The notes beneath the pieces were generated by a model that saw only the letters and a program-made list of their open reading frames with translations, was not told the DNA's origin and ran no database searches. From positions 4,159,001 through 4,223,000 of the forward strand of contig BSBM01000125.1 in assembly GCA_027924585.1 (NCBI GenBank): a DNA stretch of 64,000 nt, written 5' to 3'. The DNA comes from Larix kaempferi. Lineage: Eukaryota; Streptophyta; Pinopsida; Pinales; Pinaceae. The translations under genes were made by a program, and so were the position numbers. This document shows, one piece after another, positions 12,655 through 25,440 of this stretch; the first letter of the stretch is position 1, and the number at the start of each line of letters is the position of its first letter.

Positions 12655-13260
12655 TATAGAGTTATACTAATGAATTCCACTGACTAATGGGTCAACTTGG
12701 TGTTGGGGAGGAAGAAAAATTAGTTGTTATGAAATATATCAGTAGTTTAGCTCCTTATATCCAACAAGATATGGAATTTATCACTATTTCCACTCTTGCA
12801 TACACATTCCATTAATCCATCAAGCTTAAAATTAAATTGAAGGAGAAAGGATGTTTCTCAACCAAACCGACTGGTCAACCTTTCGACAAGAAATCTCAGT
12901 CGACTGCTGACTTTGCCAAGTCAAAATGACCATCTATGACTACTACTTAGAAGTCAGAATAGGGTAATAATCCTTTCAAGAAAGACAAGGGAAAATCAAG
13001 TAAACAAACCCCTGTAAGAAAATGATTCGAATACCACAATTCATTTTGCAATGATACATCAAAATGAAAAGCTCGAAAGAAATTCTTGGCACAGATGTAT
13101 ACTTCTAACTCAACCGACAAGAGAGTTGTGGAATCTGACTCCGACTCTTCGAATTTAGTAGCATCGAATTTGACAACTTTGACTCACAAACTCGACTGCC
13201 ATCGAAGAAGAGGACATAGAACAACTATTACATACATAGTTATGGGTTCAAAATCTCCCA
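12655..13260 (+). pseudogene. Gypsy gag C-terminal remnant
   Basis: From about 12655 the frame reads LMGQLGVGEEEKLVVMKYIS, a pattern of the retrotransposon gag domain of plant Gypsy elements. A lysine-rich linker and a zinc-knuckle-like segment (FEYHNSFCNDTSK.KARK) near 13027-13085 follow. Several in-frame stops interrupt it. The N-terminal half of gag is missing, since only about 40 bases separate the recognisable start from the LTR edge. It leads directly into the protease segment, so this is the front of a gag-pol polyprotein on the plus strand. Confidence 0.75.
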
Positions 13261-13473
13261 TTGCATCTGATTATGGACAATGGTAGTCAAAATAATTTCA
13301 TCTCTGAAGATATTGTGAAGAAATTGGGTCTTATTACTACTCCACATATGAAACCTTACAACATCAATTGGATGAAATATGGACAAGAACTTAGGATCAC
13401 AAGACATTGTAAGTTACCTTCATCAAGCCTTTTTAGGATGAGGTGGTCTACAATGTCGCTTCACTTTTGGTAG
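13261..13473 (+). pseudogene. Gypsy aspartic protease remnant
   Basis: The frame contains DNGSQNNFISEDIVKKLGL, corresponding to the retropepsin active-site segment (usually D-S/T-G-S) plus following strand and helix. The serine or threonine normally after the catalytic Asp is replaced by Asn. The enzyme would cleave the gag-pol polyprotein inside the virus-like particle. A frame change separates it from gag, and stops follow, so it is not functional. About 250 codons of degraded linker connect it to RT. Confidence 0.75.
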
Positions 13474-13739
13474 CTGACGTACTGTTTGGAAATACATACT
13501 TGTGGTGTAGACAAGGAAGGTATCAATGGAGACCACAGAAAGTGATCGTCAAAATTTAGAATCAGTGGTACGGCATTCCTGAACAACGACCCACACCAAC
13601 AGTCAAGATGGTTTCAACCAAGCAATCCAAGAAGCTAATTAACCATGCTCATAAATTTATGCTAATACTGATAAAACCTCAACACTCCCAGAAGATCACA
13701 ACAACGAATTGCCTCTCCATCGACTACAAATCTCGATAA

Positions 13740-14655
13740 TAGCAGAAATTCGATAGAATACTTGAAGAATACAAAGGTGTGTTCAAAGATCCAACTGGAG
13801 TACCAGTACATTTCCAGGTAAAACACTCCATTGATCTTGTTCCTGGTTCTTCATTACCCAATGCATCTATTTATAGAAGGTCTATTTCAAAAAATGAAGA
13901 AATCTATTGACAAATTCAAGACTTGATCGAAAAATGGCATATTCGAACTAGCTTCTCTCCTTGTGGAATTCCAGTCGTCCTAGTTCCCAAGAAAGATGGG
14001 ACATGGTGCATCTACATTGACTACATGGATCTCACTAAAATTTCAGTAAAGAATCGATATCCTCTTCCTAGAATATATTATTTACTTGATTACTTTAAAG
14101 GTGCTAAATTATTTACCAAACTTGAACTCAAATCAGGATATCATCAAATTCCAATAGAGTCCTCAGATGTATGGAAAACGAATTTCAAAACTAGGGAAGG
14201 TTTATTTGAATCGTTAGTCATGCCGTTTGGTCTAACCAATGCACCTGCAAATTTCATGAGATATATGGATGACATTCTTAGACCTTTTTCAGAGAAATGT
14301 GTCATTATCTATCTGGATGACATCCTGATTTTCAACAGATCATGGGAGGAACATTTGTAGCAGCTTCAACAAGTGATTAATGTTCTCAGATGACAAAAAC
14401 TCTATTTGAACTTGGAGAAGTGCTCGTTTTCATTGAAAAGTATCAAATACTTGTGCTATGTGATCAACTCAATAGGCATTCAATTTGACCTAGAAAAGAT
14501 ACAAGCTATTAGGGATTGGCCCGCTTCAAGAAGCATTCAAGAACTAAGGAGTTTCCTTAGTTTGGGGAATTTCTACTGCAGATTTTTGTTGGGATTCAAC
14601 CACATAGCATGGCCTCTAAATAAATATCCCCACTCACTCTAGGGAGAATGGAAAC
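13740..14655 (+). pseudogene. Gypsy reverse transcriptase remnant
   Basis: A recognisable Ty3/Gypsy RT. The approach segment is near 13760-13920. Fingers and palm are at 13923-14360 with VPKKDGTW, KSGYHQIPIE, VMPFGLTNAPA and the catalytic YLDD box (YLDDILIF) near 14310. The connection region at 14406-14642 shows LYLNLEKCSFSL and ELRSFLSLGNFYCRFL. It would copy element RNA into DNA. Stops at about 13908, 14358 and 14390 break it. Homology stops near 14655, before RNase H and integrase, so the 3' half of this element is absent here. It is linked in order and strand to the gag and protease pieces upstream. Confidence 0.9.
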
Positions 14656-16630
14656 CCAACACAAATGGAGGTTTTAGGGGAATGATGCTATAAATTATTT
14701 ATTGAAACTCTCATCCAAATCCTCGAGCATATATTACAACATTGGCATTTAGTCCCCTCCTTCATATAGAGACTTGATTTATACTTGATAGAAATGGTTT
14801 AGGGAGTTGGATCCACTATAATTGAGACCATGTGTAATAACAACCAGTTCCAACTATGTGAAACACATAGGATCCTACATGTTTTTTTTTCAAATTTTCA
14901 CATGTGTTTCTAAAGGGAAACAAGAGCATAAGACAATTGACAATTGAAAAAACGCATCTGGAAGTTGAAGTTGATTTTTTTTAAGGATTTTTCCACATTT
15001 TGATGTGTAAGAGGGGTGTAGGGAGTTCTTAGCATCAATGAGTTAGGAAATGCTATAACAGGTAGTGCAACCTTGATGAGCCCAATTGAGCCTTCAAATA
15101 TAGAAAATTCTTTGAGAATTATTGTGCCTTGAACAATAATATTTTGGAAGTAAGCAAAGAAAGGGAAAAAACCATTTCCACTTTTTTTTGGAATTATATG
15201 AAAAGAGGGTCAATCCATGATTATATAAATTACCCATTGCATACACATTGAATCTCAAGAGCTTCTCCTCCCATTTCAAATTCCTCTTGGAAAAGAATCT
15301 TATTAAACCATTTATCATGTACTTAATTTCTTCTCTATTTGCAATGGAAGGTTGCATGTAGTCATTATTCTTCATGGAGGGTTTGGTAATGGTTTGATAG
15401 TGCTTGGAATTGTTGTTCTATCAGGAGTTTTGTTGGAATCTTAATTAAAGTTTTATATTGAATATCATGGTATCGTTTTTCTCTTGGTAGAAAGAATGGA
15501 GGATATATGATTAGAATGCAATGGTCATTTCTCAAAGTAGTATATGCATTTCTAGGTTTAAATTGCATTAATTATATGATATCCATAATTATATATGTGA
15601 AGAAGTTGAAGCAAGATTTATCCTTGATGTTTATAAGATGTTGATAGTTTTTGGTGATTGAATGATGATTCCTTTTACTTTAGTTAATGTATACACCCAT
15701 GGTTAGAATGTTGTATATATTCCCAACGTTATTGATATTGTATGAACAACATGGGTAATATGATATAAATGTATGCTGAAAATTGTTGGTATGGCATATA
15801 ATTGATACCCATTGTTATTTTAATTATAATAATATGCTTCGTTACATGTCCAAGGATGTTACAAATATATGCAAAATGCTAAATTGAATTACATATAAGT
15901 TTTAAATTTTTACATACATATTTTCATGTCCATGTTTATTTAGTTCATACATAGGATGGTTTGAAATCATATGCACATAGACTGAAAACCTAACTAGTAT
16001 GCATGATGCCCATAACTTGAGATTTATACTACTCATACAAGAACTTCAAGCTTGAATGTTTTTATTGTTGGATATTTATTTTAGAATTTTCATTTTCCAG
16101 ACATATGTTTTGTAATATGTTCATGTCATAGTGGTTGATATGTGTTTTGTATTTGCTCATTGTTAAACCACTAGCCTAGTTGTTTTGATTATGTCTTTGA
16201 TAAGCCATGTGATGCATGGAAAATACCTTATTGATGGATTTATATGGAGTATTGAATCAATATGTATGCATTATGGTAATGCCTCAAATGTTCTCTCAAT
16301 GATGTGATAAAATTCAATTCATGAGCATAGTTCTACGTAAGGACTTTCAAATGAAATATCTAACTAAATTTCATTAGTAAACATAGGATTATATATCTTT
16401 ATATCAAGAAAAATAACTCCACAAACAAAGAGATAAAATTACAACAAGGTCTTAAAACCAGTAGCAAAGTACAATAATAGAGATAGTTATATATTAGAGA
16501 CAGGATCTCAACTACTCCACAACAATAGGAAACCATATCAACTACTCCATGAGAATAGGAAGATGTATATATTCATCACACACAAGCTACAATAATAATC
16601 TCGTATGGTAATACAAAAGACAAATAATAA
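14656..16630. other. AT-rich stretch with no recognised feature
   Basis: Short open frames occur at 15094-15568 on the minus strand, but I recognise no domain. It may be old LTR or internal retrotransposon DNA. I see no paired terminal repeats. Confidence 0.5.
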
Positions 16631-16639
16631 TATACAAAT

Positions 16640-17320
16640 CATTAAAAATCCTCATTATAAGTGAAGTCTAAGAATCCCAACAATAGATGCATTGGCATCC
16701 AATGCTTTAAGTAGAGAGAGAAAATGTTGTTACATCTAGTGTTGAGAAAACCAATGATTCAAAAGATGACCTTATTTAGAAACAAGGTTGGAATTGGTGG
16801 ATTTATCTCAAGTATGGTGATTATTTTTGTTGAGAACTTGATCTACAACAAGCTAAAGATGGAAATATGGAACAATATATGTATGATTATGGGTTAGGAA
16901 CTCAAGATCACTCTCTCCAATGTGGACTCATGACATGGTTTGAGCAATTCAATATTGATAATATCATGAATTCCTGAGTGATATGCAGGATCAAGACCAA
17001 AGCCTAGTATTAGCCATACTATATGGGTTTGACCTTACTATATGATTTCTTCTAAAACTGACCATTATCGAAATGTGACCACACTTTGTCACCAACTTAA
17101 ATTCCTTGGTTATATGCATGTTGAATGTGTTTAAGATTCAAATCCCACTTAGCTACAAAAGTATGAATGATAGATGCAGAGACTTTGCACTAAGGTATGG
17201 TTAACCACTTCACTTTAACCATCAATATATGGATGAAAGGCCATTGGAAAATTAAGAGAAGTCCCAGTATTTTCCAAAATGAATTCCAAAACTAACCCAC
17301 AAAATGTGACTTACCATGAA
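16640..17320 (-). pseudogene. Gypsy integrase C-terminal remnant
   Basis: Read on the minus strand, the segment near 17220-17290 gives TSLNFPMAFHP, an IDG and EVVNHTLVQSL. This is the conserved end of the integrase catalytic core (usually LNFS.AYHPQTDGQ.E..N). Downstream, near 17040-17160, KWDLNLKHIQHAYNQG and VGDKVW match the linker and the start of the C-terminal domain. Several stops are present. The piece has no gag or RT beside it on this strand, so it is an isolated fragment. Its relation to the plus-strand RT remnant at 13.7-14.65 kb is unclear; strands are opposite. Confidence 0.7.
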
Positions 17321-17329
17321 TAATTGTTT

Positions 17330-17820
17330 TAGCTTATTTTTAGGCTTTTAGCATATTTTTATTAATGACCATTTATCTATTTAGCTAAAAAAAAGACCAT
17401 CCTCTAAGTGTTCTATTAATAAAAAACTTTGAGACACTGTCCCAACTCAAATATTTACTACGAAAAAAGCTTTGTGAATGCATATTATCCAAAATCATGT
17501 GTATATATTTTTCAAAAGGAAAAAATCTATAACTTGATATTCAATCGAATCAAATTTATAATTCACATTACATAAATGTATCGATCAACACATTTCAGCA
17601 ATAAGCAGTTGTTATAAAAACATAACTGAGGTATAAGTACAGAAAAAATCTAAACTGATAAACAACCAATAAGAAACATGCATGCCAACATTGTTAGCAT
17701 AATAGTTTTCACAAAGTATGCACAATCCTGTAAGTAGAAAAACCAAAAGACAGTCCATGAACTAAGGTCTTGCTAATAGATCTTGTAATAGCCCTCGTTA
17801 ATATTCGATCCATACTCAAA
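17330..17820 (-). other. Probable LINE 3' untranslated region
   Basis: This lies directly downstream of the LINE RNase H stop at 17821. It is AT-rich and non-coding. I cannot place a poly(A) tail or a target duplication, so the 3' end of the LINE is not defined. Confidence 0.35.
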
Positions 17821-20028
17821 TTATTTAAAATAAAGAAGACCCTCCTCCATTCTTAAGGATTTCTTAGAGATTTGGTTTTCCAGCTGGTTGTAGTTCCTGT
17901 AGATGTGTGTGAAGGATAAGGAGGACAAATTGGAGATAAGACATATAATCCTTTGAAACCAATGATCCAACACCAACATCTGTATATAGGCTTTATTATT
18001 TTCCCAGTCCACTATAATTTTTGAGACACCAAAGACACGAATTGAGTTAACTTGTCGTGTAATAGAGAATTGAAGCAAGCCCCAAAGGGATAATAGTTTT
18101 TCCCATGTGTTTATGCCATAGCCAAAACCCATACAAAGGTGAAACTATTTCATCCTAGAAGTTTTAAACACCATACGATAGCCATAGTAGCTTCCTACAA
18201 TAGCCCCATCAAAAAAATCATATATGCCATTGGTTGGAAAAATTGGCTCGTACATCACCTTTGGTATTTTAATAGCTTGTGACTTATGATAATCCTTATA
18301 GAGACCCAGGATATTGATGTTATTCCTCTAAGAATGAGGTTGTATCAAGTCCACTACAAAGTGAATTAATTTACCATTCCCACCCTCCATGATAGCTAGA
18401 TCCCCATCCATTGGTAGACCTTCATAAATCCTCTCCAGAAGTTTGATGCTTGAGAAACAGTCTTCTAATTAAAATATCTAATCCAATGGATTAGGGAAAT
18501 ACTTTTAAGATATTTAACATGTATAATTTATTTCCATAAAACTTGACTAAATAAAAGTCTCCACATGCTCTTTAGACTCAAGGACTCACTGGACCATAGC
18601 AAGTTCTTTATACCCCACCCCCCAAAGGACCTTGGCAAATAAAGTTTTCTCCAACTGAAAAAATGAAATTTTGACTTATTTGAATTCCCAACCCATACGA
18701 AATTCATCATATTCATTCTCAAACATTGAAGAACGGAAACCAGAATTTGTTTTAGCGAGAGCTATAAATGGCGATGCTTTCCAACACAACTCTCACTAAA
18801 GTAAGTATTCCTCCAAGGGAGAGCCATCTGTAGGCCTAATAATCAATTCTCCTCTCCACTTCCGTAAGGATCCGATACTAGTCCTCCTTAATATAATGGT
18901 TGGGTTTGAGAACATAGCCTAGGTAATTGAAACCATTAAGAAGAGACCCCCATTTTAAGGGAAATAAAAGCTTAATTAGAGCCAGAAAACTAGCATCTAT
19001 ATTATGGTAAAAAAGATAGATTTTATAGGACTGAATTCCATGCATCATATAGTAGAAATACTCCCCACCAATTATTGGGTCAACTACAAAGTGAATTAAT
19101 TTACCATTCCCACCCTCCATGATAGCTAGATCCCCATCCATTAGTTGACCTTCATAAATCCTCTTCAGAATTTTGATGCTTGAGAAATAGTTTTCTTAGA
19201 GTATCTAATCCAATGGATTAGGGGACAATACTTTTAAGGTATTTAACATGTATAATTTATTTCCATAAAACTTGACTAAATAGGACTCTCCACATGCTCG
19301 TTAGACTCAAGGACTCACTAAACCATAGCAAGTTCTTTACACCCAACCCCCAAGGACCTTGGAAAATAAATTTTCCTCCAACTGGCCAATTGAAATTTTG
19401 ACTTATTCGAATTCCCATCCCTTACAAAATTCATTGTCTTCTTTCTCAAACAATGAAGAACGGACACCAGAATTTTTTCTAGAGAGACCCAATAAATGGG
19501 GATGCTTTCCAATACAACTTTCACTAGACTAATTCTTCCTCCAAGGGAGATCCATCTGTATGCCTAACAGTCAATTATGTTCTCCACTTTATGGAGGAAC
19601 AAATTCCAATCCTCCTTAATATAATGGTTGGGTTTGAGAATGTAGCCTAGGTAATTGAAACCATTAAGAAGTGGCCCCCATTTTAAGGGAAATAAAATAT
19701 TGATCAGAGCCAAAAAACTAGCATCTATATTATGGTAAAAAAACTATATTTTATAGGAATGAATTCCATGCATGTAGAATCACAAAAGAGAGTTATAATA
19801 TCATGGAAATCATTCCATTCTTCAATCGTACCATTGCAAAATAAGAGTGCATCATCAACAAGAAGCAAGTATGTTAAGTGATGTACTGAAGTCAATTGGA
19901 ACCCAATAATTTTCTTCTCCTAATTAGCTTATCATCAGCCAATTCCTTCCACAACCATTAAGAATAGAAGTGGGCTAAGTGGGAATCCTTGTCTAAGGAC
20001 CCTAGAGCCTCTAAAGAAGGAAGAGGGA
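17821..20028 (-). pseudogene. LINE ORF2, C-terminal part (RT palm to RNase H)
   Basis: Minus-strand non-LTR reverse transcriptase. In coding order: SSFFRGSRVLRQGFPLSPLL near 19940-20023 (RT motif), LVDDALLF with the catalytic Asp pair near 19840-19865, thumb and connection, then two copies of the C-terminal module (NSNKSKF...SWRKLYLPRSFGGWGIKNL at 18528-18722 and a sister at 19318-19524). A terminal RNase H domain ends at 17821. In the RNase H, the segment usually GDSK reads GVSK, so a catalytic Asp is lost. Stops and frameshifts are frequent. The upstream part of the same ORF is at 23828-24560, separated by an inserted LTR element. Confidence 0.85.
18341..19770. repeat. Tandem duplication (~740 bp) inside the LINE
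   Basis: 18341-19080 and 19081-about 19770 align along their length, with small differences. The duplicated piece covers the LINE connection and C-terminal module, so the reading frame carries this module twice. Divergence between copies shows the duplication is not recent. Confidence 0.85.
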
Positions 20029-20629
20029 TGTTGTCATAGGGTTAGACTGCATGAAGTGCGGAAGCCGACAACAACGAGAAGGAGCAATCACGAAAGAAAG
20101 GACCATTCGCAAAGAATAAGGAAGTCGATGAAAGTGCAAGTTATGGTTTAGTTAGGTAGAATGGGTCAATTGGACCATTTTGTAACCACCCTAGTTGTCT
20201 ATAAATAGAACTATGATTGTAAGCCTAAGGGAATCAAGACATCAAGTAATCATTTGATTGATGGATTGTGTAATGTGATATTCCGCATCTATGTTTTGCT
20301 CTAACTTCGGCAAGTTTTGTTCTGTTTGTATGGATCTGTGATAAGTCAATGGAAACTGTCCCTATGAAGGTTGTACCGCAGGTTTTGGGGATGAGTTAAT
20401 GCATGAATATGTTCGGCTATCTCTCTTTTCAGTGTTTCCGTTTATGCTAAATTATGGATGTGATCTCAATTGTGTGTTATGCTTAAGTTATGTTTCTATG
20501 TCGATTAATATGTAATATCTTTTGATGCAATTGTCAAATATACAATGTTAGTGTGAATGAAGAATGTGTGTTTGAATTATTAAGCATGATGCGTAAATAA
20601 ATCTCTGGTTTCTGTAGCAATAAAGCGAT
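20029..20629 (+). repeat. 5' LTR of element C, 3'-truncated
   Basis: Aligns with 23005-about 23631. It lacks about 11 bp near its start and the last ~190 bp of the LTR. TATAAATAG at 20200-20208 marks the promoter. Confidence 0.85.
20200..20208 (+). promoter_or_regulatory. TATA box, 5' LTR of element C
   Basis: TATAAATAG, also present at 23187-23195 in the 3' LTR. Confidence 0.6.
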
Positions 20630-20643
20630 ACGAAGGAGACTGT

Positions 20644-22992
20644 ACAATGGGCGCTAGGATTGGAGAAGACCGACCTGCTGAACCTGACCCAAATGCCCCA
20701 TTTTGGAAGGGGGACTGAAGTGAATGCATGTGTGAAGCAACTCCTTGCCTGTTTTGATGGAGGTTATTTATGGCTCGAAGAAAAGGTACTCGTAAAGGTC
20801 GACTTAATAGCGCAGATAACAGGGTTACCCAAAAACAAGGAAGACCCTTCACAATATTTTAAGGGAAAAGACAACGACAAGCGCTTAGCAGCCAAACTGA
20901 AGGAAAAGTATGGGGTGGAAAAGGACACCCGCAGATAGAAGATAGAAACTATCAATGACAAGGTAGTAAGGGTCGCAGCCAAACTATTAGCCATCAAGAT
21001 GGTCAGAAAGAATCACCCAAACCAGTGCACATTGAGGGTGATTTCCACTGCAGATAAATGCATTGAAGGGGTCCAAATGAATTGGTCGATATTCCTAGTG
21101 AATGAGCTGACAAATGACGCAATTCTTGTGCAGGAACAAGGGAAAGCATTTACATATTCATGGCTGTTGATCCTCATTTCGATGGTTGGTTAGAAGGACC
21201 GATAGACTACCAAGGGATGACCGTACCAGTAGTCGGGATCTTCCAAGGAGAGAGGTACCAAAATTTATGGGAGTTGAATGACAAGGAGCATATAAAAAGA
21301 AACAACATCATCTTCTATATCTACTTAGAAATGTTGAAAAACGGTGCAGTGGAGATCCCGTGAATAATAGAGGAAGCGATGCAAAAGCATCGACGAGTCG
21401 CCAGACTGACAGTCTAGTCACAAGTAATCAAAATACAAGTGCGCGCCAACCCAGGAAAACAATGGTTGACGACATAGTAGAAGTTGACAAATGAGGAGTT
21501 AGATGCAATAATCGATGACTGGTCTCAAGACTCGAAAATTCCGGTAGCATAGGAGGAACTTTCGGATCCAGAAAAGGGGCAGACATCAACCGGACTAAAA
21601 CCAGCCAAAGACGATAAACACTCAGACAGTGCACATGAGGAGTCAGGAGAAGGAGACAACATGGAAGAATACCAATAGTCGCGTATCGCGACTCATGATG
21701 GAGCATCGACCGCGACGCGAATAAACTCCGATGTAGAGGCACAAAGAGAAGGGACGGATGAAGTTCTGATTCAAAAAGGGTCAATGGAGTGCACATATTG
21801 GCATTCCCCAAGAGAAGCTAGACACACTCATATAGAAGTTGACAACAGTGGTAGAAGAAAACCGGGAAAAAACCACTCAACATGTGACAAACTCCTTCAA
21901 CCACGTGTCGCAATTATTGGAAGTGTTAACAGATCTAAATGAGATGGTAATTCGAAAAGACAAGCCATGACCCAGTACTTCAATATCCAGAACCGAAGTG
22001 GACATCGACACAAAACTAAGGTTAGTGCATATCTTGCCACAGGCTATGACAATAGGGACAAAAGAGTTGGACATAGAGTTACAAAAGTGTGACCAAGTCA
22101 TGGTAGACTTCAACATTTTGTCGATACTGTCACTACAACAAATTCTGATAGCGGCAAGTGAGAAAATTGTGGAACGCGAAGCAAAAGTGCATAATCAAAT
22201 GATCCAGTACAAATGACAGGTGCAGAACATTGAGGCAGAAATCCAGCGCCTTCAAGAAGAAAAAGAAGTAAGCTTGCAATATGTCGCAAAGGATATAGAA
22301 GATAGGCGAAGATTCGATCATGCGATTTCCATCGCATGCGGAGAAGCACCATAAATATATAAGGACAATTTACCCGAAGCAAAAGAAATACAGTTGGGAG
22401 TAGTCATCGCAGACCTGCGAAAGGAGAATGAGACGCTGCAGGAGAGGGTGGTACCCAGCAAACCACCAGAGTAGATCCAAAATCACCAGGATGCGATAGA
22501 AGAGGCTATGACAGATATCGCAGAGATGGAAAAGGTGGCCCAGAAAATTGCTAAAGAGGTTACCGAGTTTTGGGGAAGTTTAGTACAAGATGAGTAGTTG
22601 CACCAACTGAACACACAACTCACCCAAGCAGAAGCACAGCTGGAATCACTGAAGGGATTGCTTAAGGTGATTCCCCTACTCATGCAGTTGATAAAGGACA
22701 TGGAGCTGAAGGAACTCCAACATTGAGTAACTAAGGCACGGGAAAGGAAGTAAAGAAGGACTACGCAGCTAGATGAATTACAAATAAAGGACAAACAGTT
22801 GGCCATGCAGGAAATGGAAGGAATGGCCGCAACAGATGAATGGCGAGCACCCAATGGAACAAAAAGTTGAAAACTGCGCAGTACTCAAAGTATCGACAAA
22901 AGAAGATGTCGACCAGATTAGAGTTGCATACGATGATTTCAAATCCCAAGTAAATGCACCAGAGGTATCCAGTTGAGGTGGCTTGAGGGCGA
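20644..22992 (+). pseudogene. Long coiled-coil ORF of element C
   Basis: A plus-strand frame running almost LTR to LTR, with one frameshift near 21160 and at least a dozen stops. The N-terminal third (from 20660) is globular, with VNACVKQLL, VKVDLIAQITGLPK and GVQMNWSIFLVNEL...FTYSWLLILI. It is clearly homologous to the minus-strand ORFs at 33.6-36.6 kb and 43.3-49.2 kb. The middle is acidic and low-complexity. From about 22110 it becomes heptad-rich (ASEKIVEREAKV, AEIQRLQEEKEVSL, LRKENETLQERV), typical of a coiled coil. I do not recognise an enzyme. The globular part recalls reading frames carried by plant retroelements, and a structural (gag-like) role is possible but unproven. Most stops are TAG or TGA. 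Confidence 0.7.
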
Positions 22993-23004
22993 GCCACAAG
23001 TTTA

Positions 23005-23822
23005 TGTTGTGGTCCTCTTGGCATGGGTATAGACCGCATGAGGTGTGGAAGCCGACATCGACGAGAAGGAACAATCACGGAAGAAAGGACCATTCACGGA
23101 GAATAAGGAAGTCGACGAAAGTGCAAGTTATGGTTTAGTTAGGTAGAATTGGTAAATTGGATTGTTTTGTAACCATCTTAGTTGTCTATAAATAGAACTA
23201 TGATTTTAAGCCTAAGGGAAGCAAGACATCAAGTAATCATTCGATCGATGGATTGTGTAATGTGATATTCCGCATCTATGTTTTTCTCTGCCTTCGACAA
23301 GTTTTGTTCTATTTGTATGGATCCATGATAAGTCATTTGGAACTGTCCCTATGAAGGTTGTACGACAGGTTTTTGGGATGAGTTGATGCATGAAGATGTT
23401 CTGTTATCTCTCTTTTCTGTGTTTCTGTTTATGTTGAATGATGGATGCGATCTCAATGATTTGTTATGCTTAAGTTCTTTTTCTATTTCGATTAATCTGT
23501 AATATTTGTTGATGCGATTGTCAAATATACAATGTTAGTGCGAATGTAATGGGAATGAAGAATGTGTGTTTGAACTATTAAGCATGATGCGAATATAAAT
23601 CTATGGTTTATGTAGCAATAGAACGATAGTAGATGCATGTTCTCCCCTCACTGCAGAAACTTGGTTCCTGCAGCTCCCTAATCATCTTAGGTGAGACCTC
23701 ACTCACTCCGCAAATGTTGCTGGAAAGGGTAAAACCTTTATGGGTCGATGTATAAGGGTGTTTTGTTGGTGTTTGTTTATAGTAGTGCGAAGTGAAACCA
23801 TGTCGACATAAATGTGTCAACA
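23005..23822 (+). repeat. 3' LTR of element C, 818 bp
   Basis: Complete LTR from TGTTGTGG to GTCAACA. Its last ~190 bp resembles the end of the 937-bp LTRs at 32648-33584 and 42408-43344 (shared segments around AGGTGAGAC), so these LTRs are related. Confidence 0.85.
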
Positions 23823-23827
23823 AGGGA

Positions 23828-24560
23828 CAACCATTGACTTAAACTGAATTGTTTTTGAAGTTACACATGCCATAGTCCAATCTATCACTAGTAATGGCAA
23901 TCCAATTTGTAGGAGGACCAATTTGAGGAACCCCCAGTCCAATATTGCATAGGATTTGTTCAGATCCATTTTTAGAACAAGAGAAACCAACATATTATTC
24001 TTGTGGTCCCAATGGAATCCAAGATCTACCTCTAACTCAGGAACCCAAACTGCTCCTGTGAAAAAACTTCAACTAACTTAGGATTGACACTATCTGCAAT
24101 AATTTTGGAGACATTTTTTTGAGTTAGATTGCATAAAGAAATAGGCCCATATTGATAAAAGGAAGAATTCTTAGAAGTCTTTGGGATAAGTGCTATAAAG
24201 GTAGATTTTAGAGACCCAAACATCTATCCATTCACCCTATATTCTTCCACTGCATTCAAGATATCTTGCCCCATTATATAAAAAACTGTGAAAACAACTC
24301 AACGGTACAATAGTCAGACCCAATAATTTTTGACCTGACAAACTTTTTAATAATGGACTTGACAAACTTTTTAATAATGGACTCAACTTCAGCCAAAGTG
24401 ATGGCATGTTCAACTAGTGAGCCGTCCTCTTTAGAGAGGAATCTAGGGTACTATTGTATTACCTTGAATTGAACCCCAACACTAGTTTGTTTAGGGTCTT
24501 TGAAAATGTTGAAGAAATGAGCAGAGGTAGCATGCTCCAAATCCTATTGAGAATTGTATA
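23828..24560 (-). pseudogene. LINE ORF2, RT N-terminal part
   Basis: Minus-strand frame with EDGSLVEHAITLAEVESII near 24370-24440, then STFIALIPKTSKN and GPISLCNLTQK near 24120-24215 (the PK...RPISLCN motif), EQFGFLS, and a K.YA-like segment near 23900-23950. It continues at 20023 after element C. The endonuclease domain expected upstream is not seen, so the LINE is 5'-truncated or too degraded. A 27-bp tandem duplication near 24325-24385 repeats the IIKKFVKS segment. Confidence 0.85.
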
Positions 24561-25440
24561 TCTTTGATGTATCATCGTGAATAATCTCACATAAAGAAAT
24601 GTCTCTTCATAATAGAATAATGACGCATCTATGTATTGGAAGTGTTGTTTATTCATAGTAGATTCACTATTCTATTTTTAGAATATAGATTTTTTGATGT
24701 AAAAAGTTTAATTTTGATTTTGCTATTGTATGAGGGTTGTAGTAATGTTCATATGGCATTTTCCAACTTGATTGGTAATGTTTTGGGTGATGGGATTATG
24801 TTAAAGGTGTATGGGATTGAGGTTGGGCCTAGATAGGAATAATTGTGGTTGATCTTCAAGATGTAATTGATGAATAAATGATGTATTTTTTGAATAAAGA
24901 AGGTATTATTATGTGTTTTGACTAAATCATACTTTATTAATACAAGTATGTTTTTCTTTCAATAATATTTTTTTCTTTTGAAAAAAAAACATATCTTTCA
25001 ATTTTATTAAAATGTTTAATGATTTTTTTAATAAATTTATATATAAAAAAAAAATTGTACACAATCCTTCATCTATAATTTTTTATGATTTTTTTTGCAT
25101 AAAATTAAAATGAAAATCCTAAAAACTTCTTGTGAAATTTCATTTAAATTCCACTTCCCAATATTATTTTATAAATTTACATAAAACTTCAAATAAAAAT
25201 ACAACGAAAACGTGTAATGGTTATCAAATTTCAGACTCTTAACCATAGGATGTACGAAAAAGGATTGAAAAAGCTTCATAAGAAAACTAGACATTATGGA
25301 TATAGCAATACATAAGGTGGCTTTGTCTAAAGGAGAAGGTGCAATTAAGTTTATAATTCTTGATTTTGTTAAATCAAATCTCTATTTTAATGTTTTATGT
25401 AGCAAGATGAAGTTTACCTTCAAAGAGGTTTTATAAATAA
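24561..25440. other. AT-rich stretch with no recognised feature
   Basis: Long A and T runs between 24860 and 25200. A short plus-strand frame at 24636-24836 is not recognisable. Confidence 0.5.

Larger units (their letters stand above)
20024..23827 (+). mobile_element. LTR retrotransposon C with AGGGA target duplication
   Basis: Element 20029-23822 starts TGTTGT and ends GTCAACA, flanked by AGGGA at 20024-20028 and 23823-23827. Removing it joins the two LINE halves in the RT motif VNG..PSSFFRGS. It holds a single long broken frame and no protease, RT or integrase, so it is non-autonomous. The 5' LTR has lost about 190 bp of its 3' end together with the primer site. Confidence 0.9.

Noticed and set aside
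16640-17320. 3' half of the RT-bearing element at 13.7-14.65 kb
   Set aside because: Integrase here is on the opposite strand and separated by about 2 kb of unrelated sequence, so a single element cannot be claimed.
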